Notes: generated by a model not told the origin, from the sequence alone. A DNA stretch of 64,000 nucleotides from Brachypodius melanocephalos (GCA_013398615.1 VZSR01000393.1:6089496-6153495); one strand, 5' to 3'. Positions 50,219 through 64,000 are shown, counted from the first letter of the stretch. Made by a program: numbers and translations.

Positions 50219-52596
50219 TAAAATGCCAACAACCCAAAATGTCAATACTCATCCAGGCTGAAGAAAAAATCTCTTTTTGACAGCACTTCATATTTTGCCA
50301 CCTGCACATAGGAACACAAGAATACTTGTTAGCTGGGGTAAATATTTCAGCCATTTGCCATAAATTCTGAAATGTTGTTTGCAAAGTTAACCTATAGCTG
50401 CAGAGACCCTCAGTATTAATTAGTGTACACTGAAATTTGCATCTGGAGCAGTTATCCTTTGTCACTTATTGTTACACACATAGTAGGCAGTTTTCCTCTT
50501 AAAAAAATTACCCTGTAGCGTGTATTTACAATATAATCTCTATTTATGCTGCTAAGTATGTCTGCTTCCTGGCAGAAATATCTTTAGGTGTTTAAGTTGT
50601 GTGATTATTATTTTCTTGTCATTCTCAGGCAAAACCTAGGAAATGAGAGAGAGGAACAAAATGTGGGACATTGTACACGCTTTTTTTTATACTTCCCTGC
50701 TTTTTTGCTGACACAGATGAGATCAGCCAAACTGAATAAAACATCTTTGTCTCAGCAGCATAGAACACTGATGTTTTCTCCTCTATTTATCAAAGTTGAA
50801 TCCTTTTATGCACCTTAATGTACAACAAGTAATGTTTATTATAAAACAATTATGTATTATAGTAACACTTCATATTAATGGCTGTTAATCTGTTGTACCT
50901 TAGACCTGCATATGTGTGACAATATATTCATAACTGTTCAAATGTTCACAATTTGGGATTTTCTTTTCTGTCTGTCAGCAACACTTGTAATTAACTAAAA
51001 GAAGTTAAGTGCTTCTTATAACTTTGGGAGAATAAGAGAAAAGGTTGCCATGTTCTAAGGTTTGCATCAAACATAGTAATGAATCTTGATATTGAAATAT
51101 TCCTTGAAGAAGATCAGATTTTTGCTTAGTTTTGAAAAAGGAATTAATGAAGGAATAGTTTTGTGTTTTGTAGTGACTGCAAAAAAACCCTGCTAGAATA
51201 AGTGTGCACGTTTTTCCCACAGTCTGGAATTTTGGCACTTCCCAGCTAAAATTAGAATTAGTTTTGGGCTTTATTTGTTTGAGATAGTAGTATACTAAGC
51301 AATAATTAAGATTAATTAACTCAGAAACTCAGAATATGAGAGAAACAGACATGAGAAAAAGAGGTATGAATTTTTCTAATCCTTAATTGTAGCCTGTTCT
51401 TTGATCGATGACACATAAGAAATTAGAGCCTCACAGGGTATAATTTCCAAACACCTAAGAGGTTATACATTTATTTGATTTAAAATGAAGTCTCTTCAGT
51501 TGGTTTATTTGCCATCACAAAGAATGGGAAATAAATAGGAGTGCTCTTTGCTCTTTACCCCAGAACAGGTAATATAAAAACCTTTAAATAGAATGGTGTG
51601 CTTAGGGTTTGAAATACTGGACCTACCTGAATATACAAACACACACATGAAACCATGGCAGTGACAAATGCACAGGCTTGCACTTCCTTGAAGCCTAGAA
51701 AAGGGAAAATATACTTATTGAATAAAAAGATTACAGTGTTAGTGTGAGCTACACATGGGAACCAACTCCTGCAAAAGGAATGTTATACTCTTACATAGTT
51801 CTGTTTTCCTTTGTAACCTAAAGGAATGGGCTCTGGTTCAGTGTAAGTACATTTTCAGTTGAAAATATACTAGAGAGTTTAAAGCTATGCAGCTTCCATT
51901 TGAAGTAAATCACATAATGTGCTAAAGTTGTTCAAATTACACACTGAACATAAAATGAGGGTAAGACATAATGCTTACTGTAATCCATAAATGATTCTAT
52001 GTCATTATTTCACCACATAACTGAGAATAAATTTAGTCCTACACATGTGCATCCCAAGTATATACATCCAGCATGACTTTAGTTGTACATCCTAATTATT
52101 GAGGGAAATATTGCAATCTCACTCCTTTTGAGGAGTACCTTAATTCTTCCTCATACTTTTCTGTCCTTCCATTAGTTTGAACATATTCTTGTTAGCAGAC
52201 TGTGTTTGCCACAGTGCTGGCTTTATGTGTCAAAGACAAGGGGTGCCTGTGAATTGCTCAGGGCAGGACTCTCAATTCACATTGTTCTGGAACTTCACCT
52301 TTGTCCTTCCTGGTCTGGGGAATTTGCAGAAAAGATTCAAATGAGAAATGAAATACTGCTGGCAGAATGTAGATTTGCTAGTTGTGGAGAATAGCTTGCT
52401 TGTGTCCTGCTTTATGAAGGGAATCTTAATGTAAATTGAAACAAAGTTTTCAATTCTAAAATGTGTCATAGATTTTAAAATATTATTTCCCTAGTTCATT
52501 TTTCCTGTAACAAAACTCATGTAGAATTAAGCATTTTTCTAGATATTTATTCACTGTGTAAAATAATTTCTCTGTGTTTTCTATGGATATCAGACA

Positions 52597-52790
52597 CTCA
52601 TAGAATGACTTGGGTTGGAAGAGACCTTAAAAAGCTCATCTGGTTTCAATCCAGTCCAAGGTGGTGGACACTTTCCACTCACCCAGGTTACTCAGAGACC
52701 TCTCCACCCCAGCCCTGAGCACTTCCAGGGATCCAGGGGCAGCCACAGCTGCTCTGGGCACCTTGTGCCCATCCTCTCAGGGTTTCTGTG
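52597..52790 (-). mobile_element. CR1 LINE fragment, 3' end, antisense
   Basis: The piece begins with 'actcatagaatgacttgggttggaagagacct', a close reverse complement of the CR1 3' terminus. It continues with 'ccagtccaaggtgg', 'ccctgagcacttccagggatccaggggcagccacagctgctctggg' in the expected order, and fades after 'cctctcagggtttc'. It is 5'-truncated. Its tail is better preserved than that of the 47145-47312 copy, suggesting a younger insertion. Open frames at 52615-52827 (plus) and 52692-52922 (minus) derive from it. Confidence 0.9.
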
Positions 52791-55700
52791 GGAGTGTTCT
52801 CTAGGAAGCTTATTCAAAGTGCAGTAAGTCAGCATCTCACTTCTACACAGCCAGTGCTGCCTCCTGCACTCCCTGTGGAGCATATGGCTCCTGCAACAAT
52901 ATTGACTGTGTCTACAAACCACACAACCAAGGCTGAGCTGTGAAGAACTGCAGATGATGAAAAACCAGAATTCCCATTTTGCAATTCAGCCTGTATCCCA
53001 TTTTCTCTTGTTATTTCACTCTGCTTGAATAATTAATGTGGGATGATTTAGGAGATATCTGTGAAAGCATATTCAAAACAATACAATTACAGAAAAATTA
53101 TAATTCAAATAGGATATATTTTTTATAAAATACAATAGGCAATGTTGTACTAATCTCAACTTATTGGTCATGATGATGGGCTTGTGGACATTACCCTCTT
53201 CTGGGGATTTTGGGAGAGGGGGTTGAATTTTTAGTGTTTTAATCAAATAATATGAAATTTCTCCAATTCTCTGGGAAACTGCTCTTGCTTCATTCTGAAG
53301 ATCCAAAGTGATATGGAGATTAATAAGTTTGGGGCTGAATATTATTTAGCCATTAACAGAAATTTATTGGCTTGAGTGCGAGCAGACTTCTATTCTCATG
53401 TGGAAGGGGCACTGCTGACAGCAGGGGAGATTCAGAGCCCACAATACACAAAGATACCTTCTGGAGCAAAGCATAGAAATGGTTGTTATGAGAGCTGAGC
53501 TATAAAAAGGCTGAGTGAAATACGGCATCACTAAAATGCATAGCAAAACCCAGTGTGATTTCCATGCTGCCGGAATTTCATTCTAATACAGCAGAAGTTT
53601 CTAGAATGAGAGAAAAGGTCAGACACACAAACATGCATAAAGCATGAATGTAACAGATTTTAGTCAAAACTTACTTTTATTGACCTGATATTTCCTAAAT
53701 TTTAACATGGCCATGACAGTTACCCTCAGAAAGTCTTGTTTGAAATAAGAAAGTGTTGATACTTTTCTATAACTAATCAGAAATAATTTATGAATCTGTG
53801 GAAAATTAAACTGCAAAGTGTAAGACAAATTTGAAAGGTTTCTAAATGAGTTCCTAAATTTAGAGGCAATACTGTTACTTTAAGAGCAGCAGTTCTGATC
53901 TTCTGACATCAAGACAAACAAGAAAAACCCTTAAATATACATTGCTGCCAGTCATTTTACCAGTTGGTCCTTCTAGCACACATTGTGAGACAGAATATTT
54001 AAAGAACAGGTAGCTGCTGGATTAATTACATCTAACATTTACTTTTTTGTGAATGTGTTAATGTGTTTTAGGAGTTCACTAATATAAACCTGATGATATT
54101 CAAAATGTTACTGTTGGCATTGTATCATTGTTCCCTTTCCAATCAAAGGGAGAAAAATAAAAAATAAGAGCTAGTCTTTTGCTTTATAACAGGCAGATCA
54201 TTGTTATAGAAGATACTGAAGTGCTTCTTAAATGTTGACTTCTAATTCTTTTGGTATATACAGATACCTAATAAAATTAAAATCATCCTAAAAAGCTTTT
54301 TTTTGGAGAGTAGAATAAAAACTTCACCATTCAAGATGCTTCAAAATTTCTAGGCACTTATCAGAAATTTGTGGGACCATTCAGAGTCTTTGTATCTTCA
54401 CTGGACTTATTCAGATGCCCACAGAGGTTGTGTTGGTTCCAGTGGGATTTGCCATCTTGTTCTGTATTATTGCTGACACCAAAGTTAAAGCTACATAAAC
54501 TCTTCAAAGCAGACAAGGCTTTGCTCATGTGGTTCTGACCATTTATTTGGTGTGAATCTTCTGATCATCAACCTAAGTGTTCCCATCAGGCACACATTTT
54601 TAAGTGAGTCTAAAATGATTCTCACAAACAATTTCAAGAGCATGTCAGTGACTTCCTTGCTCACAGGAAAGTCAAAATCAAATTGTTCCTTAGATGGAAT
54701 CCAACAGAGCTGAAGGAATTGAAAAGTTCAGAGCGAGCTCTGCAAATCCCCATTTCATTTTCATGAGTATTATGAAGATTCCTTTGACCCTTGCTGAGGT
54801 ATTTCCTGAGAGTGCTTTATCCTGCAGAACACTCGGTGGGTCTCACCTGCTCTGACGTTCAGAGCACGCTGGAAAGAACCAACCTTTGGAGACTGGGGCC
54901 GGTTTGTAGATGTATCTTACTGAACACTTGCCTTGCTGCCACAAGGAACACCACCATGCCATATTAATTACCCTTTTCCATAGATGTTTACCCTGTCTGT
55001 TTATAATTTCACTTTACAGGAAGGTAAGGGGAAATATATAAGCAAACTTGAACCAGCATTTCTGAAAATTATTGAATCCTTAAAATTTATCCCAATCCTT
55101 TACTCAACAGACAACTTCTCAACTTGCTTGTCTCTTCCTTGAGCTTTTCTTTCACTGAAGCCTTGCCAGGGTTCATGTGAGATCTTCCTACAAGAAGCTT
55201 TATTTGTATGTGAAAGAAGAGGGGCCTCTTCTTAGTACATTTATTGCTTAATTTATGATAATTACCACCAGCACAGAAAAAAAAATAAAAGGGACTAAAA
55301 TTATGGATTTCTAAACGTACATCTTCCAGTAAAGTGGAGAAAGCAGTGATTATTGTGAGAATAGAGAAGGGAAAAACACTCACCAGGTTCAAAAGAAAGA
55401 AAACACACAAATGAGTCACTTCATTCTAGACTTGCGTCAAGCAACACAGGAGGTACTGAATATCTTTTTCTCTTCCTCTTCTTTTAAATTTTTTCCCCTA
55501 AAGTCATTATAAAACACAACTGATGACTACTGGCAATTTTTATTCCACATGCTGGTTTCCCAATAAGGCTCAGATTTAGCTTTCTGAATCTTATTTTTTT
55601 ATGGCATAAAATATTGCCACTGTTTCCTACTTACAAAATAGAAAAACATGCCAGCATTTCAAAGCATTTAATCAATTGGAACAGAGTAATAATAGGCTCT

Positions 55701-57439
55701 GTCTGCTGAAATCTTCTTAGATGCAAACACTAGTGATACAAATAAAGTTACTTCCAACGTTTCTAATATAATCTTCACTTTTATTTGATCACCAGTGCAT
55801 GGTTTCTGAGAAGCAACCAAAAATTAGAAATAAAGATACTCCAGAATCTACCCCTCTCCTGACCTTCCCAGTGTTTATATTGCTAAATTAAATTTCTGAA
55901 GAGTTTTCTGGGAGGAGTGACAAGAGCCATATGGAGAGAAAGGCAAGCTGCAGAGGAAATCCTGCACTTAGTTCTGAGCTAAAGTGTTTTCACCCCCAAA
56001 GAGCTCCTACAAAGTTTGATTTTTCCAACAAGAGGTGTATCTCTCAGATCCTCACTTCTCAAGAAACAACATTTTGTTCCTACAGCTGTACTCAGTTTTT
56101 TATCTGTAATTTTAAAGATAGGCAGAATTTCCCTCACTTCCTGTTATCACCTGAATATTTAGTACAGAGCTTCACCTGAATATTTAGTACAAAGTCTGAC
56201 TATATCTTTGAATTCCTCAATTGTGCTGTTCTTTCATTATTAACACTTACCTACACTTAGTCACAGCTTCAAATTAGAACGTTTATTATGAAAGACTGCA
56301 AACAGTAAGGGCTCTCTACAGAAGATGATATAAACACTGCTGCAAAAATCCTCTTCGGGCTCCATAACTTTGTAGCACTTCACATCACTTGAACGTGGAT
56401 TGGAAGTAGGTCAGGCTTTTTTAATATCATTTCTTTCAATTTGCTTTGATCACAATAAAATTTCAACAGAGAAGGGTCTCTGCAGGGCCAAGTTTTGGTG
56501 AAGACTCAAGGAACATAGAGAACTCAGGCTTTGCAAGTTGATTTCACACTCAATGATTTGTATATAGGGACTTCAGGGCTCTTGTGCTGCTACAAAATCA
56601 AACTTGTTTTTGTTGAAGTGTTCATGTGTTAACAATAATTGCAAGATATTTGGATAAAATATTTGAACAGGACATTGTTCAGGGTTTCTTAGCCACATAC
56701 GAGATGCTGATGGTTCTGTCCACATTCTCGAGCTTTAACACTTGTATTGAAGTGTTTTAATTTACTTTTCCTCTCAAAACGCCTTGGTTTTGGTTACATT
56801 AGCCACGATGAGTTACCATCAGAGGTCTCATTTCATAGACGAGAAAACCAATGCACCAAAGCACGTTTGGTCTGACACCACAAATTCTTTAATAAGGCAG
56901 CTCTACTGAATATTAAACAGAGTGATAGTTTGTTAACCTTAAGAAAGTGATGTCAATTCTGAGAAGACAGAATAAACTTGGCTTTTCTTAGGATTAGCAA
57001 AAATTCAATAGCAGGCAGGGCCAAATGAAGCTGTGTGAATTGCAAGCTCTGCTGAGATTCAGAGAAGGATTTGTTGGGTGATTACGGAGGTGAATTGTCC
57101 TTCATTCTGTTACCGGTGCGGCCCACAATGACCTATGGATGCTCTGATTGGATAGGTAGAACAAATTCATGTGGCATCTTGCAACATCTCAAAAGACAGA
57201 AACCTTCCAAACTGCCTTGCAGAAGGTGAAATCAAAAAGACAGAAACGTGGAAGGGTTTGAGCCAGTTTCTTTTCTTTGCTAACCAAAGCTGACATCAGC
57301 ATCAGGACTTTAAAGCAGTTTTAGTTGGTGCTGGGGACTCTACCCTGTGCAGTACCTGAGAGGGAGGTTTGCATTTCGTGCTCCTCCATGCTCACAGCAG
57401 CACTAGGAGACTACAATCTGTTAAGGTTAAACTCTTTTT
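52791..57439. other. AT-rich unique sequence, no gene recognised
   Basis: Open frames are at most 110 codons (55087-55419 minus) and unrecognised. A small CpG-bearing patch occurs at 57085-57125. No transposon was recognised. Confidence 0.5.
56147..56196. repeat. Tandem duplication, two 25-bp units
   Basis: The first unit (56147-56171) and the second (56172-56196) share TCACCTGAATATTTAGTACA and differ only in the last few bases. It is a local duplication in unique sequence. Confidence 0.93.
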
Positions 57440-57660
57440 TATTGCTTTCCTTTCACAATCAAATGATTCTTTTGTAGTAATTAAGGTCTTTTGAAAAAAT
57501 CATAAACATTAGCATATTGCTAATTTAGAAAGCAGCTCCTAAATAAATGCCTGTCATGCAGTGCACATGTTCCACTATGCGCTTTGCTTATGTTGATATT
57601 GCTGTTTCCATTTTTATTTCAGCTGAGTAAGAGAAGTCTACCCAAAAACTTGCTTTCTAA
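57440..57660. promoter_or_regulatory. Candidate conserved non-coding block
   Basis: Balanced, non-repetitive, AT-rich sequence with clustered homeodomain-type cores (TAATTAAG, ATTAGC, CTAATTTAG) and no CpG-decay or transposon signature. Calling it a conserved enhancer is a guess from composition. Confidence 0.25.
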
Positions 57661-57708
57661 TCAGGTGGATGGAAAGGATATTTAGGCACATAAATTGCAG
57701 AACTGATT

Positions 57709-57734
57709 AAGGTGGATTTGCAGCAATCCACCTT
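57709..57734. repeat. Perfect inverted repeat, 10-bp arms, 6-base loop
   Basis: AAGGTGGATT and AATCCACCTT flank TGCAGC. One wobble and one further pair extend the stem outward. The arms contain CACCT/AGGTG E2-box cores in opposite orientation, the type bound by ZEB and SNAI factors. Confidence 0.9.
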
Positions 57735-60700
57735 GAGTCCCTAGGGATTTTATTGTGTGAATCTCCTGGTGATCGCACATATGAAAACCTACAGAGCTGG
57801 GTAGCTACTCACAGGTAGAGAGAGCTAATTTTCATTTACCACCATTAGTGCTTTTCTAGGGAATGTATTGAATCTGAGGCTTTCAGAAATGTGGGCCTTT
57901 ATGATTTTAGGGTTTACGTTTTTAAAGCTAATCAAGGCATATTGATGTCAAATTCTTTTTAAAATCCATTTACTTTTTTTGAAAAAGCTCATCTTGAGCA
58001 ACTCTTGATTTTAATAGATTAAATAAATAACTAGAGCAAAACAACCACTCAAAAATTTCCGTGAAAGTTCTGTTTACTAACTTACGTTTCCTATGTAAAT
58101 AGACGACTGTTGCTGTGACAAACCACTGCTATGTGACTTTCTATATCTAGAAATAATCATACCTCTCAGAACCCTGTATTGTCATATTTTATTGCCTATT
58201 TCCCAGTGTAGGTTAGCACTTTAAGACAGACATTGCTGACATTAAAACTAATATTATTTCAAAGATCCCTAGTTGCTTGATAACAGTCTGTGACTTTGCT
58301 GACCTCTGTGATAAATAAGATTCCTGAGCATCTCTTTTAATTTCATGTATTGAAAGGTAGAATCTCAAGTTAAATAGGGCGAAATTATGAATAAATTCTT
58401 TCAGAAATGTTAAAAGTAATAGAATCAAAGTAAATTCCAGAACCAGATGGGCTTTACTATTGGTATAAAGGTCTGCATAATAATGTGCAGGCTTAGGGCA
58501 AACCTGTGTGCATGTTCTTTGTTGGACAGACTCAGAATGGGCCTTGAATTCTCCCCTGTGATTATTTTGATTTAACAGCAAAAAATTATCCTAATTCTAA
58601 AGCAATTTCTTGCATTAAATTCTTTTAATTCCTAAATAAAACAGATTGTCAGGTTTTCTTAGTGATACTAGCATTGCTAACACAGACCTCGATGCTTATT
58701 GAAGATACTTCTTTTTAGTTATTCCTTTATGTTTAAAAGCATGCAGGTTTTATTAAATGTAAAATACTGAAAGGAACATAGAATTCATATTACATAGCAT
58801 GTCCTGCTGTGGCCTTGCTTTGCCAAAGAAATGTAGCAAAAATGTGCTGGTAATATCCTTTGTCTTCATTATAAGGATCTGTGTTACTACATTCTTTCTG
58901 ATGTAAGGCCATTTACCTTGACTCCCAACTACATTTAATCTCATTACATTCACTGTCATTACAGCAACATCTTTATTCCACTTGAAAGACTTTAAAGCTC
59001 TGGAGGATGATATTACAGTAAGGGCAGAATATGCTTTATTGAATAGGGTCCTGTGTAAATTCCAGATATGATCACGCCATCCATTTTTATGAGCCAGTTC
59101 ACATGATTCTGGGTTAATGCAGCAACTGTGATTCTTCCAGTTAAATACAGGGATGGGAAATCAGACCATGAATAAGCATCTTAAATATTTTGATATTGAG
59201 AGGACCAAAAAAAGATGTATTAAAAGATCTTAATATAGATCTTGACTTAAAAAAGAACTTCTGTACTTTTCCTGCAAAAGCTTCTACAAAATGAAAACAT
59301 GTATAAATACAAATGCTAATGTTAGAAATAAAAGTAAATTAATTCTGAGACAGGAAATGACATCACTGTAACTTATCCTTAGTCTAGAACTCAGTATTGC
59401 AAGGATCATATTGGGTTTTGTAATATTTATAAGAAAATCTACAGTGCTGAGTTGAATAAGCCTTACCCACTGAAAAATAAAATCTAATTTAGGCTTCTTG
59501 TCAGGGAATCAGCATTACATTGAAAAAATTCACTGATTAAATGCTTTAGAAAACTAAAAAACACCCAGAGGGGCAGTATTGGGATTTCCAAGTCTTGTAC
59601 AGCTCATGAGCAGCCCATGGGGCTGTTAAAGGTGACTCCAGTGCCAAGTGGCAGCAGGACTCCAGTTAAGGTGGTGGAATACAGCAAACTACTGTCTCTG
59701 CTTCTCTCTGTCCAGATCTCTTAAGTCTGTAAAGTAGATTTCTGAAAATATGTCTTTGTTCTGGATTTCCTCTTTCACCCTCTGTATTCTTGCAGGTGGC
59801 TGTACAGAGAAGCAAGAGCAAGGTGCATGGGATCAGATAAACTTCTTTCTTCATGACTTGTTCTAGATAGTAAAATAAACAGCTATGTGAAATTAATGGC
59901 TCATAAGATCTTTGTGAAAAAGCAGTCAGAATTTCTCAGTGCATGTCTGAATAAAGCATTCTTGAAGTACTCAGCATGACCATGCTGATAAATAGACTTA
60001 CCAAATGACTGAAGAGCAAATTACTGGTTCTTGCCTTTGGTCAGTGATAATGTTGTATGATCTTGTCATTTGTTATGGAAGATTTTATTAGGTGTGTTAT
60101 TATAGGCTGCCCATAAAATTTTATGTACTAGTAGGAAATAAAATTATACTTTATCAGATTATTTCTCTGCCTCTAACTATTCTGAATGGGTGAAAACAGA
60201 GATTTGCAAGGTGTAGAACTTCATAATGAATACAGATGTAGAGGAAGATGATGTTAAAGATGATCCTGTCAGCCCTTTAGTCTTTGAAGCTACAGCATCC
60301 AGTGCTAATCCATGGACTGACCCAAGGGAAGGGTAACATTAAAACCCGCTAGTCTTATAGAGATAACTTCTAAAGATTTGATTTTCCCTGGAGAGTGGCC
60401 GCATAATGTAAATACTGGATATGTCTGAGAACAGTATATGAAGAATATCTTCCCTATTTTTCTTCAGGGGTAAGATTTCTGCTCGATTAGTTTAAGTAAA
60501 TATCCATGTTGCTAATTGGTTCAGATAATTTAGGTAAATGGTGGTTTTTGAAGATTACTTACTGTGCAAGATTAGTTGTGTGAATAGAAATAATTGCCTA
60601 TCTAGCCATCTCAGTAACCTCTGCTATTCCCTCCTTTTTATCTCACTTTACAAAGCAACTTCATCAGGCCATAATAAGCGTTACTCAAACGGAGCCTGTA

Positions 60701-61989
60701 AGCCTTGCTTTGAAGGGGCATATAAATGATGAAAGGGGAAAGGAGACAGGCAGGAAATAGAACTCAGTGAGGTTACAGATTCTTGCAGATTTTTCTTCCA
60801 AACTGTTATTCAGTAAAAAGGTTTCCCTTTCCCTCATGTCACAGAACCAGACTTGTGTGCTAGCTGTTCCTGGCTAATCCATGGCACGGTACCTTCATCA
60901 TTTCTATTGAACTGGGGAGACATAAGATCAGGCTGACACAGGCCTTCCTCACAAAAAGATGCATTGGTTTTTCCCCTGAACACAGTTCTCATTACGGAGG
61001 AACACAATCTAATTTCCACTTATACAATGGATGGGTCCCACAGTTCACAAAAATATATGGAGGGAAAAGCTGTCTTACAAACCTATCACTTCATCTTTGG
61101 TTTCTCAGAGTTTATCCCCAAAGGAGTGCAACAAAATGCCATTTGTATTTTCTTTTCATATGTAATTCCATACAGGCTTCTCTAGGAGTGACATTTGTAC
61201 CAGGGTGCAGAGTCAAAGGTTTTTACACAACTGAGTTCCTGGTACAGTGTTGGGGGTCTCTGGGATCTTCTCAGAAAGATGACACCCTATTGCAATTCAT
61301 TTTGATAGTCCTGAAAAATCTTTTCTTTGAGCAGTGTTTATATGTGCTAGAATTAAATGTCCTATTTCCTAGTTATTTTGTTAAATAGTTTTGCTCCATA
61401 ATTAAGGAATGACTATGTTAATTTTCTCCACTCTGATCAACCAAGAAAACATTTTTTTTTTGTCTTGTATTCCCACTCAGATACGTTCTGCTTTTATCTA
61501 AAAATGAAGAGATTTAATCTTGTGGTTTTTTCTCCTGTATTAATCAGATCTAGTTCAGTATTGGGAGATACCAATCCCTATTTAGGAAGTTTTGTGTTCT
61601 GGAAATGCTGCTTTCCTCACTCTACTGGCTATCAAATAGTCACAGGTTGGCTGCTTTTCCACTGGCTCTCCAGCATGCTGGGAACTGTTCCTGGTTTTGT
61701 AGTTCTAAAACTCATGCAGCTAAAACCAAAAGGTAGATAAAATCTGCCCTTTGAGGAAGAGAAAACCTTAAAATGGTAGCTGTACAAAGCAGTAGCAGAA
61801 TTGTAGCAACAGTTAAATCTATAGAAAAAAAGTGACCTGAATTTTTTCTCAGACTTTACATGAATTTATTTATGTAAAAATTGGAAAAAAGGAAGCACGC
61901 ATGGCATTCCTAGTAGACATGCTTTGATCTACCTTGAGTATTTTAAATTATTCCCAAATTCATAATTCTGAAGGATCGTTTTGGTTTGA

Positions 61990-62017
61990 AATAATAATAA
62001 ATAATAATGATAATAAG
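61990..62017. repeat. (AAT)n-like microsatellite
   Basis: Interrupted ATA/AAT triplets with an occasional TGA interruption. Confidence 0.9.
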
Positions 62018-63769
62018 GTAGATAAATCAAGGGAATGTGTTTGTAAAATTGGAATCCAAATTACTTGCTGACACAGAATTGTTTTACAACTCCTCCCAAC
62101 GGGATTTTAATTCAGCAATCTGAGAGATTTTACAAAATTAATCATTTGCTTTGATCCTGTGAGTACATTCCCCTTGAATCAAGACAAAATCAATAGGAGA
62201 AAACAATTGATGAGAGGCTGAAAACCCATTTTCCTATGCTCTAGAAATGCAGCTCTCCATTGACAATTGGGGGCATATTCTACAATCTATATCTGTCTAT
62301 CTATAGGATATCTCAAGGAGAAAAGAGCAGGAAAAACATGAGGGTCTCTTAGTTGAACATGTCCTTATGTGGTCTTGGGGATGACTCAGATTCCCTTTGT
62401 CCTTCACCACCTTGTCATCAATTTCTGGCTGCTGGAAACAGTTTTCTATTTGCCATTGATACATGTGAGTTAATCAACACCATTAATCTGCATTCCAGTT
62501 ATCTGGAAAGTGTTTCCTACCACCAGTAACATTTCTCCCTACCCCTGGACACCTATGGACGGGTGCTTGTAGGATCCTCTCTATCATTACTGTTGGATTT
62601 CCTTGATTATAACAAAATTAAATTATCTTGTTTAGGAAATGTTTGGGGTTTCTGTGAAAAAGCACTGCTTAACACTGCTTGGCTCCCTTGGGTTTAATCT
62701 GATCCAGATGATTTCCAAAAATTTCCACAGATACATCTGGATCCTCTCAGAACAGTGTTCTAAACAATTTACAAGCTTTCAGTGAAGTCCCAGCAGACAC
62801 TGCAACCTTAGCAATTGTGATGCTGGTACAAATCCTTCTCTAAGCATCACAACCTCAGCAATGAAACCTCAGTAGCAAAGAGGTTATTCTTTCCAGAAAT
62901 GGCACCTAAGGAAAAAAATTTCCAAAACTGCAGCTAGCAGCATCTTTTGGGCATAGCTACCAGAGGAATATTTTGAAGATAAGATTTATTAAACATTAAA
63001 TGGAACTAAGTCCATGCACTCCTTTGCTAATTATGCTTGGTCATCCCACTGTGCTGTAGAGAATACATTTTTCTTGGTACTCTTCATATATCTCATGGGG
63101 GAAAAACGTCATAATTATGGTTGTTAGTACTGATGCCAATAGCTGAATTCTTTTGCCTACTTTTTGACTTCATATATTCTGAAGAGTAAGCAAAGAATTC
63201 ATTAGCCTTTGAAGTCCTTAAAAAATTTCCATTGGAAATCCAGTTTGTGCCCTGAAACACACTGGTGATTAAGGAAATTATTCACTTTTTGAAAAACCAT
63301 CTAGTATTACTCAATACTCTACCAAATTCAATTTTCTACAAAGTCTATTTTCATTTTTTAACTCTTTACTTTATGGTTGTAGTCCCCAAATACAGGACAT
63401 AGAAGAAAGTTTCTAGCCTAAGGAGAAATTACTGTAGTACAAAAAGCAGGGAAGAGTTTGTTTCTTTCTCCTGTTTCCTCACCTTTTTTAATTTACTAAT
63501 CTCTCATAGAAGCTTAACAGCATGGCTGGCAGAATGGAGCACTTTGGACAGTCAGCACGAACAAGAATGTTAAATTTATAAGGAAAGACATTAGATACAG
63601 CAAATAAGGAACAAAACACAGAAACAGTAAGTTTCTTCTTTTTAATGCTTATGTTTTATCAGCTTCTTGGGTTTCATTCCCACATGATTTAATATTATTA
63701 TAATTTCCAAAATATGTGATGCATTTTTTACCTGGTGTTTTCATTATGTATCTTTCTTGCTTTCTTTGC

Positions 63770-64000
63770 CTGCCCTGCCATTTCTCTCTGCTCAGCTCTG
63801 TACTGAGCTACCTTCACTCCTCTAGGAGGTGGCCGTGATTGAGCCAAACTCCTGCCCTGTCTGCAGGGGGCTGGAACTTCCCATGACTCCAGAAATTTCC
63901 CTCTGCTGCCTGTGCATCCCCAGGGGGAACAGTCACAGCCTTGGCAGTGATGTGGGGTGCCATGGCTTGTATGCCAGGGAGCAGCATACAGCCAGCATGT
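63770..64000. other. GC-rich right edge of the window
   Basis: Composition shifts sharply to GC-rich sequence for the last ~230 bases, with 'ctgtctgcagggggctgg' and several CCAGGG/CCCTGG words. No frame or repeat family was recognised. It may be the left part of a repeat or exon-bearing region that continues beyond the window. Confidence 0.4.

Larger units (their letters stand above)
47313..52596. other. AT-rich unique sequence, no gene recognised
   Basis: Open frames are at most 86 codons and unrecognised. It contains the adjacent inverted repeats at 49954-49988 and the self-complementary homopolymer tract at 50199-50218, listed separately. Confidence 0.5.
57661..63769. other. AT-rich unique sequence, no gene recognised
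   Basis: The longest frame is 122 codons (58213-58581 minus), with no recognisable domain. An AAT-rich microsatellite lies at 61990-62017 and a hairpin at 57709-57734, listed separately. No transposon was recognised. Confidence 0.5.

Overview
This window reads as a gene-poor stretch of a bird nuclear genome, either intergenic or deep intronic. The clearest sign is six dispersed CR1 retrotransposon fragments carrying the 3' segment typical of birds (a 'ttggaaggg' block followed by a short tail related to 'ttctatga'). They sit in otherwise AT-rich, low-repeat DNA with few CpGs. No protein-coding gene, rRNA, tRNA, recognisable small RNA or CRISPR array could be supported on either strand. The longest open frames are about 110 to 160 codons. 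They overlap frames on the other strand or fall in GC-rich patches or transposon fragments, and show no recognisable domain. The bird assignment, and any idea that an intron of a large gene is present, are inferences.

Layout. 1-4968: unique AT-rich sequence. 4969-5425: CR1, minus strand. 6590-6960: AT-rich block with a 16-bp palindrome joining two homeodomain-type cores to an E-box. 7160-7440: the densest CpG cluster noticed. 7450-30560: unique sequence with homopolymers, short tandem duplications, inverted repeats and a (CAGGA)n microsatellite. 30565-30737: CR1 3' end, plus strand. 33068-34115: an internally deleted CR1, plus strand, interrupted by a solo endogenous-retrovirus LTR of about 346 bp (33412-33758) with a CCTAT direct repeat at both ends. 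34116-45889: unique sequence including a GC-rich patch (42830-43570). 45890-46296: old, diverged CR1, plus strand. 47145-47312 and 52597-52790: CR1 3' ends, minus strand. 52791-64000: unique sequence, turning GC-rich in the last 230 bases.

No operon or pathway is visible. The best-supported biology is transposon history (the nested LTR in a deleted CR1), plus several candidate cis-regulatory or structured DNA elements whose importance depends on cross-species conservation that could not be tested here. No undescribed multi-gene system was found.
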